Positions 10,446-20,497 of a DNA stretch of 64,000 nt are shown one piece after another. Both the position numbers and the translations under genes were made by a program. Within the stretch, counting starts at the first letter, position 1. Each line of letters opens with the position of its first letter. The notes under the pieces are model-generated. The model was not told where the DNA came from. It worked only from the letters and a program-made list of their open reading frames with translations, and ran no database searches. The DNA lies in the NCBI GenBank assembly GCA_018296165.2, contig JACKQL020000086.1, positions 1-64,000 of the forward strand, given 5' to 3'. Source of the stretch: Termitomyces sp. T153 (taxonomy: Eukaryota; Basidiomycota; Agaricomycetes; Agaricales; Lyophyllaceae).

Positions 10446-11334
10446 CAATTCTCAATAAGACACACCTGAGTGGGGTGGGACTTGGACTTGTACTGCCACC
10501 ATGGATCAGGAAAGGTATGTCTTCTCAAGCACTGCTACTCATACAACCTATACTACCTAATGTGAGTTACTGCTATAACAACAAGTCAATGACAAAGCAG
10601 AGAGCTTCCCCCCACCCCAGTCTGAGGGGTTAACACAGAACAGCATACCACTATTGCAGATAGCAGCCTTGACAACTTACATGTATACCATAAGTGACTA
10701 CACAGCCACTAGCCTGGATACAAGAAAACCATCCCTCTAGACTCAGTCGACCCTGTAAACTTGATGTAAGGTGGGCTCTCACCCAACCAGGAGAACCTAG
10801 GCAAAGAGACCTGCTCTACCTGACCCAAAGGATGAAGGTGTCAGTCCTTCCACTCCCAACCTCCATACACCATACACTGCAGGAAACCTTAGGAAAATGC
10901 CCTCAACACCTAGTCCTCTAGTTCTTCCCACCTGTATGCCATCACAAGAATAGGTAGCCACTCATGAGGATATAGACTCCATGCCTGAGCCCAGTTCTCT
11001 TGCTTTCAGCTTTTGACAGCCCATCCCATGAGCAAAGCAGTAGTGATCCAACTGAACTGGTGCACTGGAAGCAGGAATGTACAAAAGGGACCACTTATAG
11101 TCCCCCCCCCTCCCATGCACCACCCTCATCTCAGGTAACCACACCCTATGAGACTCACCACACATAAGAAGGTGGTGAGCCCAGACACTCCAAACAAACC
11201 TCCAGCAAATAAGCAATGAGCCCCTGGCACACTTGAGGCAACCGCATCCAGGAAGAAGAACAAGATGGAACCTCTGGAATGGGTGGGGTGCTGTCTGCCC
11301 CATAGACTCTTGACCCGTTTATATAACTACAGCC
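10446..11334. other. No gene seen; edge of repeat compartment
   Basis: Short frames only. CG dinucleotides are nearly absent until about 11230, then become normal, marking the border with the island that follows. A minus frame at 10962-11303 has no recognisable content. Confidence 0.35.
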
Positions 11335-11810
11335 ATAATGACTGCCTCTCTTGAAATCCACTCAACCCACGGCCACGAGTCATGCCCGCATCCTTCTCAC
11401 CCCCGAAAGCTTTTCAATGATCTCTCAGCACCAGCCCCTCTGATTCTGCCTCTTCAACCTGAGGACACTCCAACGCCCGCATTGTCCTCAAGCAGCTCAG
11501 AAGCATCATCATCCAAACGCCTTCCAACACCAACGTCGGCATCGTCGGAGGTTCGTCATCTTCTTCCCCTCTGGCATAGTACTAGTCGGTTCCACCCTCT
11601 TCATTCTCCTGCTCATCCGAATGCGTCTTTGCCGCACACGTTTCCCTAACCACATTGCACATCTCTTTGTCCGACAATGGGGACGGCGGCGATGCAATGG
11701 GCAAGCAGTTTGGTACGGGCATCGGGATATTGTTACGCTGTTCCTGTAAGTGCCAGAGTGTGAACGGGAGAGGGATGAATCAAATTCACCATGTAGATGG
11801 GACACGACCC
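11335..11810 (+). pseudogene. Broken relative of the Ser/Thr-rich membrane protein
   Basis: A serine-rich stretch is followed by SNTNVGIVGG, and, across a 29-bp GT...AG gap (11550-11578), VLVGSTLFILLLIRMRLCR. This mirrors the juxtamembrane and transmembrane segment of the intact gene at 13165-14726 (SSTNIGAIVGG, then a hydrophobic span, then basic residues). No long signal or cytoplasmic tail is present, and the gap is too short for a usual intron. The start shares ctctcttgaaatccactcaa with a second remnant at about 35970. Confidence 0.55.
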
Positions 11811-12039
11811 GGATCGTACATGCAGAGTTATGAGTCTCCCACCCAGGTTCAGGCTCTGCCCGCACTTGTATCATTCATAACCAATCTCCTCTACCCTCAT
11901 GCACCTTCCCTATGCACACTAGGTACTCTCCACACCTCCATTCCACCCGCCCTATTCTCACTCATCCCAGCCATCACGCGCACCATCCCTGGCATCGGGA
12001 TACGCCAACGAAATACCACCTCGACCACTCCTTAAATAA

Positions 12040-13164
12040 GTGCTTTTGAATGGGTTGGAGGGGTACACGGATCCAAACGGCAGTATGTGTGGAGGTTCGA
12101 AACGACAAATCACATATATGGTTAACATTAGCCAAGGCTCGAATTGTTCATTGGATAATATATTGATGTCTGAGATTATCTGAGATACGGTGGTGTGAAT
12201 ATGTAATATAAGTGGGCATGGATTGGATATGTATGTATAGTTATAAGTGGTGCTCATGAATGATGCAGCGAGTGATTGCGGGCACACGTTGGTATGTGTG
12301 GGTGTGGTGCAATATTTAACTTTGCGGAGGCTTGAATCGACAAATAACATCTAGCCAAAAACTCGATCAATGTTCCAGACCCCGGCTGATTGGTCGAGGT
12401 CGGAAACGAGAAGTCCCGCGGTAATTACGAGGCCGGCGTGATGTCGGATATCACTATATGCGTTTGTCTCAACCCACGTCACGATCAAGCAAGGCGCCAG
12501 GTGAAAACATGAGTTTACTTCCAAATCGGTGAGCCGTGGCTGCGCACAGTGCGGGCCGCGTCGTGCTACAAATAGAAATTGGCAGTCGGTCTTCGGAGGA
12601 AAAACTTCAGGGGGTGGAGAAAATTTCACGGAAGAGGAAAAGTTTGGTTGGAAGAAGAAAAGATCGCACACGCATGAGTCGATTGTGTGATTGGCTCTTT
12701 CGTCGAGATCACCCGGAGCGCTCGGATCGAGAAAAAAAAAACAAACAAAAGTGGCGCCACTAAGATCAGATTTGATTACATACGTCCAGCACAGCCACCT
12801 GTTCATGGGACTTTGGACTTTCTTTTGAGGAGATCGGATTGATATAGCGGGCTACGCTAATCGGACAACCACCATTATATTATACCTTCCTCGGAAGCGA
12901 TGTCTGCTGCTACCCCCAGCCGTGAGTTTCTCCTTTTCTGCTTCACGTTTTGTCTTTTATCTTTGGACTGCGACGTGGGCATTGCATGCCGTAGTGATCG
13001 GAGGCGATAAGTAGGATGTAAGAAGGTGACGAGAAGTGGCGTGGCCTCGCGGTGTGCACGATCTGATTCTTCTGGAAAGCATTGCTTCTTCGCTGCTTGT
13101 TCTCACCAGTGACGGCACCATTGATCCTGTCTCTTGTCACTGTCTTGCATTTTGATACCGACAG
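12040..13164. promoter_or_regulatory. Upstream region and 5' leader of the membrane-protein gene
   Basis: No supported gene. A 151-codon minus frame at 12351-12806 lacks any family signature. Near 12901 an ATG with seven codons is followed by a consensus donor (ccgtgagtttctcc) and an acceptor gataccgacag just before 13165. This looks like a leader exon plus a 242-bp intron, but joining it gives the wrong phase for the downstream coding frame, so it is likely 5' UTR. Confidence 0.4.
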
Positions 13165-14726
13165 ATGAGTTCGTCTCAGTCTGCCGCTGCTACTCTGCCG
13201 GCCTCGTCCCATCAAGGTGCTCTTTTTCAATTCTAATGTCGTCTTTGTCTTCTTCTTCTTCTTCTCTCGTTCTGTCCTCTCTCCCAACAGTCTCGCACAT
13301 TCAGACTTCTGACTCTATTGTCACTTCTACAGAAACAACAACGTCCAGCGTTGCTCCTCCTTCGAGTACGAGCAACTTGACGACACCCACTTCAACTACG
13401 ACCACAACCTCGAGTTCATCCTCTTCATCAAGCGAAACCTCTTCAACCAGCTCTCTGTCCTCTTCTCCCACCAGCGTATCCCCAAATCCTTCTACGCCCG
13501 CCTCCTCGGCCCCTCAAACATCTAATAGCCCTTCTACAACCACTTCCACACCACCGTCGTCCACCCCGGACCTAACATCCGCACCTCCATCAACTTCTCT
13601 TACTTCAAGTACAGCCGTGTTTGTACCTTCCTCCTATCTATCACTTACGACATCTGATGCGGATATTTTGGAACATAGTCTAACGTCTAATGGCCAAGTA
13701 TTCACGAGTATCATCGTTCAAACCAGTATCATTCCAGGCGCCGTAATAACCAGCCCCCCCTCTCAACATAGTTCTTCCACCAACATCGGTGCAATCGTAG
13801 GCGGCGTCGTCGGAGGTCCGTGTCTCCATTCTACACTAAGTTTGATCCTTCTCCTACTTACATAACTCACAGGTGTAGTCGGCCTCGTCATCCTCACGCT
13901 TCTAACCATTTTCCTAATCCGTCGACACCGGCGCAACAGTGAAAAATACCTCTTCGACGGAAACTTTGACCCTGCACACGTCGTTCCCACCGCACCTCGC
14001 ATCTCTCTCCCCGACGACGGCGACGACGGCATGGGCGGACGTCTGGGAACAGGCGTCGGTGGCGTCGTTATGCCGTTCCAATATGTGCCGGAGCACGAAC
14101 GGAGGCAGGAGATGAGGACTGCGGATCTGGGTGCGGGTGCGGGTGCAGCGGGCGTCGGCGCTGCGTATGCTATGAGCCAGAGTCAGCATGGCCACGGCAA
14201 CGGCAACGGCAACGGCAACGGGTACGGGCATGGATCGTACACGCCGAGTATGAACCCCTCCGACCCAGGGTCTGGATCGGGGTCTGGATCCGCGTATTTC
14301 CCCAATCCGTTTGCAAGCCCCGTGTCAAGCTCGGAGGCCGGAAGCGCGTACGCACAGAACGTTGGTGCGTACCCCAACTTGAGTGCCTACCCCGTCTCTG
14401 CTGGGGCAGGGGCTGCTGCACAGCGAGCCGCGAGTGTATCGAGTCATGGGACGGCCCTCTCGAACTCAATGTCGGGAACAAAGACTGCGAGTGCGATTGC
14501 GAAAGAGCGCGAGGCGTTTGGGGGTAGTGTGAGGGGTGGGATGTCGTTGGCGAATCCTGATTTTGATGGGGCGGGCGGGAGTGGGGCGGGGAGGAATGGA
14601 GCGGGAGCGGGGAGAGCACCGATTGTGCATAGAGATGGGGGAAGGGTTGCTCAGGAGGTGCATGAGGAGGTGGCGGAGGAGATTCCGCCGACGTATGATA
14701 GTATTCCGGCTAATGAGAGGCGATGA
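13165..14726 (+). CDS. Ser/Thr-rich single-pass membrane protein (Mid2/SKG6-like architecture)
   Basis: Model: exons 13165-13216, 13291-13815 and 13873-14726, with introns of 74 and 57 bp; phases agree and give 476 residues. The N terminus starts MSSSQSAAATLPASSHQ. Residues about 20-180 are almost only Ser, Thr and Pro (a heavily O-glycosylated ectodomain by analogy). Then come SSTNIGAIVGGVVGG and a hydrophobic span ending LLTIFLIRRHRR at about residue 212. The cytoplasmic tail is Gly/Ala-rich with a GNGNGNGN run and ends EIPPTYDSIPANERR. The layout resembles fungal cell-wall sensor or SKG6/Mid2-type proteins; function is inferred from architecture only. No clear signal peptide is seen, so membrane insertion may use the single span. 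Decayed relatives lie at 11335 and 35965. Confidence 0.75.
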
Positions 14727-15294
14727 GTGTGGGGTGAGGGTCTGGTCGATAGGCAGAGGGTATGGCGAGAACGGGGCGGGGCGGGGGAGGACAAATCAAA
14801 AAGCCATGTGATGGCAGATGGCAGATGGAGCTGGTCGTGTACTTCCAACCGAGGCTGAACGACGTACAACAACTCGATGCGACTTGCCCCTCTGCCATGA
14901 ACACGCCCATATCAACATCCGACATATTTATGCACCAAAACTCCCAATCTGGCTGCCTTCGTGCCCTCGTTCATGTCACTCATTCCGTCTTTATACTCCA
15001 TTTCCATTTCTCGATTCCATTCTCGTTATTATTGTCCCCTTTTCAATTCTTATCAGCAATACATCATCCATTTCTTTGCTTGTAGAGATTCACATGTATA
15101 TGCATACTCATTTCCAGAATCCCTCACCTTCCTTTTCCCCCTTTGCCTCTCTCCTTCATGTTTAACTTACTTGTACACATGCACTTGGCGTTTGTATGTA
15201 CTTATATATACATGCATGCTTTGCTGTTGTTGTATTTTTTTTAAAAAAGAATTTGTGGAACAGAAGTTGAGAACTCAATCAAGTGTGTCTTTTT
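14727..15294. other. 3' flank; no gene seen
   Basis: Pyrimidine-rich intergenic DNA on +, with short frames lacking signatures. A poly-T tract at 15289-15297 marks the junction with the gypsy element on the - strand; CG content drops after about 15380. Confidence 0.4.
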
Positions 15295-15439
15295 TTTGCG
15301 GTTCTATGTGTCTCTAGGTGTATCTACAAAATGAGCTCCCAGCAGCCAAGGATTGGATGTCAGTTCATCCGAAATGCTATGTTTTTCCAGGAAGAGCAGC
15401 ATAGAGAAATGTGTTGTGCACAGAGTGTGGGACTCAGGT

Positions 15440-15790
15440 GTGTGTGTTCTCACCTTGGCCTCCAGGTGAAGGTGTCAGGTTTTGCACCAAGTCAACCAGG
15501 GCAGTAGTGGATGGTGAAGTTATTTATATTCAGAGAGAGTTTCAGACCAGCAGGCTTGTCAGCAGCTGAGCAGTTTTGTGGTGGTGAAGTATTGCAGGTT
15601 GTTGTGGTCAGAGTAGACCTGGATGCAGTGCAGAGCTCCCTCATGTAGGCCCTTTACTGTCAGAAGGCTTTGACAATGGCAAGGAGTTCTTTGTTGTAGA
15701 TGTTTATCAGCAGGGAAGGGTCAAAATGGTGGAGAATCAGGGTGGAGGTGAAGGCTTTTTTGAGGAGGGTACAGATGCTTTGGCACTTGC
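15440..15790 (-). pseudogene. RNase H domain of gypsy element 2
   Basis: On the - strand IYNKELLAIVKAF is followed, across frame changes, by VYSDHNNLQYFTTTKLLS and NFTIHYCPG, LGAKPDTFTWRPR. These are the standard landmarks of the gypsy RNase H and the connection to integrase. Several stops are present (for example in place of Arg in the CPG-stop-LGAKPD segment). Confidence 0.8.
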
Positions 15791-16028
15791 TATCCCAGTC
15801 CCAGGGAGTGTCCTTCTGGGTGAGTCAATTAAGGGGTTTGGTAATCCCAGAGTAGTTGTTGATGAACAGGTGATAGAAGTTAGCAAACCCTCAGAAAGAC
15901 TGTACCTCCTTGACATTCCAAGGTGGGGGCCACTTGAGGATGGCTTTGACCTTGGCTGGGTCCATGCATATGCCATTTGGGGTGACAATAACTCTGAGGT
16001 ATTTGACCTCCATGGTGTGGAAAGAGCA

Positions 16029-16725
16029 TTATTCAGGTTTGGCATGGAGATGGTTTTCCCAGAGTTGTTCTAGGACATGATGGATGTGCTCTGGATGTTC
16101 CTCCAATGAGTTTGAGTAAATCAGAATGTCATCCAGATACACAATAACAAAAACATTGTTCATGTTGTGGAAGATGTTGTTCATGAAGTACTGGAAGGTG
16201 ATGGGGGAGTTAGTCATTCTGAAGGGCATCACTAAATACTCAAAAAGACCATAGCAGGTGTGGAAAGCAGTCTTCCATTTATGCCCTGGAGCAATCCAGA
16301 CATTGTTGTAGCCAGAGTGGAGGTCTATCTTTGTGTAGATCCTGGCACTGTGGAGGCAGTCAACAAGATCTCTGATTAAGGGGAGAGGATACCAGTTCTT
16401 TTTGGTGACTTTGTTGAGTCCTCCATAGTCAACACAGAGTTGGAGAGACCCATCCTTCTTCTTGGCAATCAGGACCAGAGTGCCAGTGGCAGAGATCAAG
16501 GGGCATATGAAGCCTTTGCCAAGCATGTTGTCAAGGTAGTCTTTCAGGGCCTGGAGTTCAATCTTGGACATGTTGTAGAACTTGCCAAATGAAGGAGAGG
16601 TGCCATCTTCAAGATCAATTTTGTGATTGTAGGAGTGGTGTGGGGGAAGTTCTTTTGTGCTTCCCTCAGAGAACACATCAGCAAACTCATATTACTCCAG
16701 GAGAACTACTTCATGTAAGATTTGT
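16029..16725 (-). pseudogene. Reverse transcriptase of gypsy element 2
   Basis: An open stretch of 215 codons covers fingers and palm: LVLIAKKKDGSLQLCVDYGG, NWYPLPLIRDLVD, KIDLHSGYNNVWI, FEYLVMPFRMTNSP, and the catalytic box VIVYLDDILIYS. It is flanked by stops on both sides. The upstream one turns a Gln codon in the EYHEFADVFSEG block into TAA at about 16690. Downstream the thumb and connection continue in pieces to 15790. Confidence 0.9.
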
Positions 16726-17149
16726 TCCTCTGTCTTTTACTCTGGTGAGGTAGTTTCCATCCATAGGTGTTCCTCTTGTAGGGCTGGTATGATTTGGAGT
16801 TGGGAAGCAGGGTCACCATCCTGTAGATGAAATTGATTTCAAGGGCTTCCAGATCAATGGAGGTGGATGTTGGAGTGGCAGCAGCTGGGTCAAGAGTTGT
16901 GGCAGGGTTGTCTGGAGTGGTCTGGCATTGTCAGTCAGGGTACAGTTGGTCTTTGTATCAATTCCTGAGGATGTTAGGGAGAAGCCATTGAGGTTTGTTC
17001 AAGGGAGACTAGGGCAGAAGTGTGCTTTCCTCCCTTCCTTTGTTGTCCTTGAGGGCTATGAGGAGTTGGGCTGCTTTAGAGTGGCTGGAGTCAAGGTTGG
17101 GCATGTTGGAGGTCAAGAGGAACTGGAGATGGAGGGGGATGGCAGTCAC

Positions 17150-17400
17150 TAAGCTTGCTTCAGGGCCAGGGAATTGCATGGTGAAGTTTTTCCAGTTGAT
17201 GTTGGGGTTGATGTCCTGCAGCCAAGGGAGTCCAAGCACAATTGGAGTTGATTTGGGGAGCTGGGTAATGAGGAGCCAGATCTGGAATCTTGATTTGTTG
17301 TTGAGAGTGAGGATGCTGTTGTGGTATTGGGTGATTCCAGTTGAGGTGAGGCTCCTATTGGAGAGTTGAAGCTTGAGGGGTTTGTCAAGAGTGTTGTGGG
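17150..17400 (-). pseudogene. Second retropepsin domain of gypsy element 2, C-terminal half
   Basis: After the nested LTR the frame resumes NTLDKPLKLQL and continues to VLGLPWLQDINPNINWKNF, the hydrophobic-Gly-x-x-Trp landmark ending a retropepsin domain. Joined across the LTR to the half at 18559-18640 it is in frame. Confidence 0.85.
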
Positions 17401-18558
17401 CATCAGGTTCTGCTGACCATGGGGGCTCAGCTACACTGGGCAAATCCTTACTAGGTGGACATGATTCCCTGCACTGATAACTGGGCACTCAGAGAGGGTC
17501 TAAGTGTGGGGGACTTGTGAGGGCAATCAATGGGGAGTGATCCAAACAAGTCCAGGGTGGTCCAGAGGAGTCTAGGATGGGTTGTGGGGAAAGGGTCAGA
17601 CTTGATGGAAGTGTCAGGTACTGGTCTAGAAGCAAGTATTAGAGGTGTGGGGCAAACAGAGGCTATGCAAGCAATAGGAGCAGGGCTGGAGTTTGAGGGA
17701 GGATCAATGGAGGTTGATAGCTTTTGGAGTCAAGCAAATAGCAAGGTCCCAGGTTGGTTTAAAGAGTGTTTGAGTTCATAATCATAAGCACAGAGTTTGT
17801 AAAGGCATTAAAGTTGAAAGGACTTGAGCATGGTAATGGAAACAGAGTCAGACAAGACAAGATGGAGTCAAGATGAGATTGAGACAGGAATGAAAATAGA
17901 TTCAAGCAGAGATACAAAACATTAATGAGAACAATAATAGAAATAGAGACAAGACAAGACTGGGACACTGAGATAAGACTGGGAGACTGAGAGAAGAGGA
18001 AACGTAACATGGAACACAAAACACAAGACAGAAACAATTAGAAACACATCAGGTAAGGCAATATCAAGACTGGAGTATGAGGAGCTACTCTACAACTTAT
18101 ATACTGACTACTGGAGAGCTCCAGGGGACAGCAGGTGTGTCAGCAGGGCTTGACAGAGTTGTGCAGAGTTGATGGGTGTTGGTTGTGATCAGGGGATGGG
18201 TCATAGTGATATTCTGATGAGATCAGTTGAGGATGCAGGCTGTTCCAGGGTTGTCATGATGCTCCAGGGTTAGTCAGGCTGACTAGGGGGAGGAGTTGGT
18301 GATGTGTGGCAGAGTCAGAAATGACAGGGGAGGGTCCCAGGAGCTTAGGAGAGTTGAGGGAAGTGTTGATAGCTGCAGAGATGGCATTGGAGTTAGCCAG
18401 GAGGCCATTAGAGTTTGCTGGAGAAGTGTTGGAGTTACTCAGGGTGAGTGCTGATGGTGTACAATGGTTGGGGGAGTTTGATGGGGTGCTGGAAGGAACT
18501 CCAGGGAAGCGAGTGGGTTGGTAACAATGTTAGGGAGTCCAGGGAGTGGGGTGTGATA
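17401..18558 (-). repeat. Solo LTR, family A, nested in a protease gene
   Basis: A 1158-bp LTR in minus orientation. On the - strand it starts tatcacacc (others start tgtcacaac) and ends cagaacctgatg. A TATA box (complement of acttatatact, about 18096-18106) and downstream pyrimidine-rich R/U5-like sequence match the copies at 27290 and 59611. Flanking 5-bp direct repeats read gtggg (17396-17400) and gtgga (18559-18563), differing by one transition. No internal domain lies between two LTRs, so it is a solo LTR. Confidence 0.85.
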
Positions 18559-18640
18559 GTGGAGGAGATTGAGCTGGTTACTGACAAAGGTGCCAGAGGC
18601 TCCACTGTTGACAAGGGTGGGGAGGACTGTTGAAGAGTCA
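18559..18640 (-). pseudogene. Second retropepsin domain of gypsy element 2, N-terminal half
   Basis: Minus-strand codons read TLVNSGASGTFVSNQLNLLH, the active-site region of a retropepsin in which the expected Asp-Ser-Gly is Asn-Ser-Gly. The reading is cut at 18558 by the LTR. Confidence 0.85.
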
Positions 18641-18779
18641 TCAAGTTGGATGTTAATGATGAACAATTGTGCAGACTTTGAGCAGAGCTGTGTGGGGGTC
18701 CAGGGAGCATCAGTGGTGCCTTTAGGGCCCTCAGAGTGGGATGAGACATTGAAGGGAACTGGTCTGGAGTCAGGCAAGT

Positions 18780-19095
18780 TGTCCTGGCTGAGGCAGAGAG
18801 TAAGGCTAGACCAGTCAATGCAGGGGTTGGTTGTGCAGAGCTATGAGAAACCAAGGATGATAGGAGTGAAGGCATGAAGCTTAGTGACTAGCAGCCAGAG
18901 GTCCTATTGTTGCCCATTGGCAAAGGTTACAGTTGTTTCCACACAGTGGGTAATGTCTCCAGCAGAGGTAGGGTTGCCATCAAAGAGCTTGAGGAGGATG
19001 GGGGTGGGGAGGTACTGGAGGTATTGTAGAGCAAGGGCTGCCAGGGATTTGTTGATGAAGTTATTAGTAGTGCCACTGTTGACTCAAGTGGGGAT
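18780..19095 (-). pseudogene. First retropepsin domain of gypsy element 2
   Basis: Minus-strand codons read VNSGTTNNFINKSLAALAL, then LKLFDGNPTSAGDITHCVET and TPIILGFS. This is a complete retropepsin outline preceding the second one. The catalytic Asp is again Asn. Stops (CGA to TGA, CAG to TAG, TGG to TAG) interrupt it three times. Confidence 0.8.
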
Positions 19096-19289
19096 GGGGT
19101 TGGTGGAGAAGGAAAGGGTGGTGTGGAGGAGAAGGGTGTGGGAGGAGTGGGATGGGAGATGTGCTGGGAGGGTGTCCAGGGAGAAAACCATTGCATGGAG
19201 AGATATGGCTAGGGCAGAGAAGACATTGATGTCCAGTCTGCAGTCTAGTGCATCTTTGAGACCTAAACTGCTGACTTTTTTTCCATAAA

Positions 19290-20440
19290 CTAGTAGTCAC
19301 AGTCCTCTCTGTCAATGGTCCATATGGCATGTCCCATCACCTGGTGTTTAGGGCAATTAGCAATGAAATGTACCTGCTCACCACATAAAATGCATGCACC
19401 CTCCTTCCATTGTCTCTCCTAAATCTCTTCTGGTACATTGATCCAGAGCCTGTTCCAGATCTTGTTTGTGCATAGGGCCTCCTGGTTTTCAGTAGGGTCC
19501 AGAGCATCATTGGGGTCCTGGGAGTCATAAAGGATGGGTTCCAGGGGTTCTGGAGCTTTGTGGAAGTTGGCAGCATTGAGTTAGGCTGGTGGGCAGGGTT
19601 CTGGGGGTCAATTAGCACTAGGTGGTCCTTGTCCTGGGAGGAAGTGGGATGCAAGATTGACAAGGGCTGCAGGAATCAAGAGGCAATTGCCATTGGTTGC
19701 TCTGGCCTGCTAGTTTGTGTTACTGGAGGTGTTCCAAGTGGTATGGGATGCTGTGTTTTTGCTCCAGTCTTTCTAGTAGCATTGATTAACCTGTGTAACA
19801 AGTGCCTTGTAGCCATTATATGTGGTTTGTTTTGGCACAAGGCAGAGAACATCCTTGATGCATTGTGGGATGGCATAGCAGAGAGCAAACTGGAAGGCAT
19901 TGTAGTTCCAGCCAGTCTTGTAGGCTTCTTCTTTGAACCATACAATGAAGGTGGTGAATTGCTTGTTGTTGTGCATTTGGAGATTGAAGAGGTTTTCTTC
20001 TGCTTCAGCTATAGTGTCAAAGACTCCAAACTTACTAGAGAATTCCTGAGTGAAGGCAAGCCAATTGGAGAGTATGGGATTATTGGGATTGAACCAGAGC
20101 AATGCTGTGTAGTGATTGAAGGCAATGCCCTGTCAATATGATGTGGCAAAGGCCACTCGTGAGCTCTCAAACTGGAAAGTGATTTGCTCAGCTTGGAACA
20201 TTGTAAGGCACTGGATCAGGAAGGTCCTCCATTTCTGGGGGTTATGACCAGTGAAGGACTCCAGCTTCTGAATGTCAAGCTTGCCTTCTCATGCCAGTAT
20301 ATTGTGAGTGTTGTTCTGGGTGTTTTGATTTTGGGGTGGGGGTCCAGCATTATAGTAGTAGTAATTGTTATTCCCACCTCCATGCTGAAGGGGGAAGTTG
20401 TCCATGGTCAGGCCCCATCCACCTTGTTGATTCTGCTGCT
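19290..20440 (-). pseudogene. gag of gypsy element 2
   Basis: The - strand reads KLDIQKLESFTGHNPQKW, RTFLIQCLTMFQAEQITF, then an unbroken 109-codon block (19773-20102) with NPILSNWLAFTQEFSSKFG, FDTIAEAEENLFNLQM and KALVTQVNQCY. A linker follows, and near 19345-19395 the zinc knuckle CILCGEQVHFIANC (C-X2-C-X4-H-X4-C). This is the typical Tf-like gag of Agaricomycete gypsy elements. Stops and shifts in the linker and N terminus make it non-functional. Confidence 0.85.
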
Positions 20441-20497
20441 GTAAAAGTCCTACTTTTCCCAACTACTAGCTCATAACTGTGCCAAATCCTTATAGCT

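Larger units (their letters stand above)
15295..20460 (-). mobile_element. Ty3/gypsy element 2, decayed, with nested solo LTR A
   Basis: Read on the - strand from 20460 downward: gag with a zinc knuckle, two successive retropepsin-like domains, reverse transcriptase and RNase H. It then stops at about 15295 with no integrase. A complete family A LTR (17401-18558) is nested in the second protease. Many internal stops can be explained by C-to-T or G-to-A changes. No LTR belonging to this element itself is identified at either end, so its outer limits are approximate. Confidence 0.9.

Noticed and set aside
12351..12806. 151-codon minus-strand frame
   Set aside because: No family motif, no intron structure, lies in the upstream region of the membrane-protein gene; likely chance.
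14170..14619. 149-codon minus-strand frame
   Set aside because: Shadow of the Gly/Ala/Ser-rich tail of the plus-strand membrane-protein gene.
15726..16073. Plus-strand 115-codon frame
   Set aside because: Antisense of the RT/connection region of gypsy element 2.
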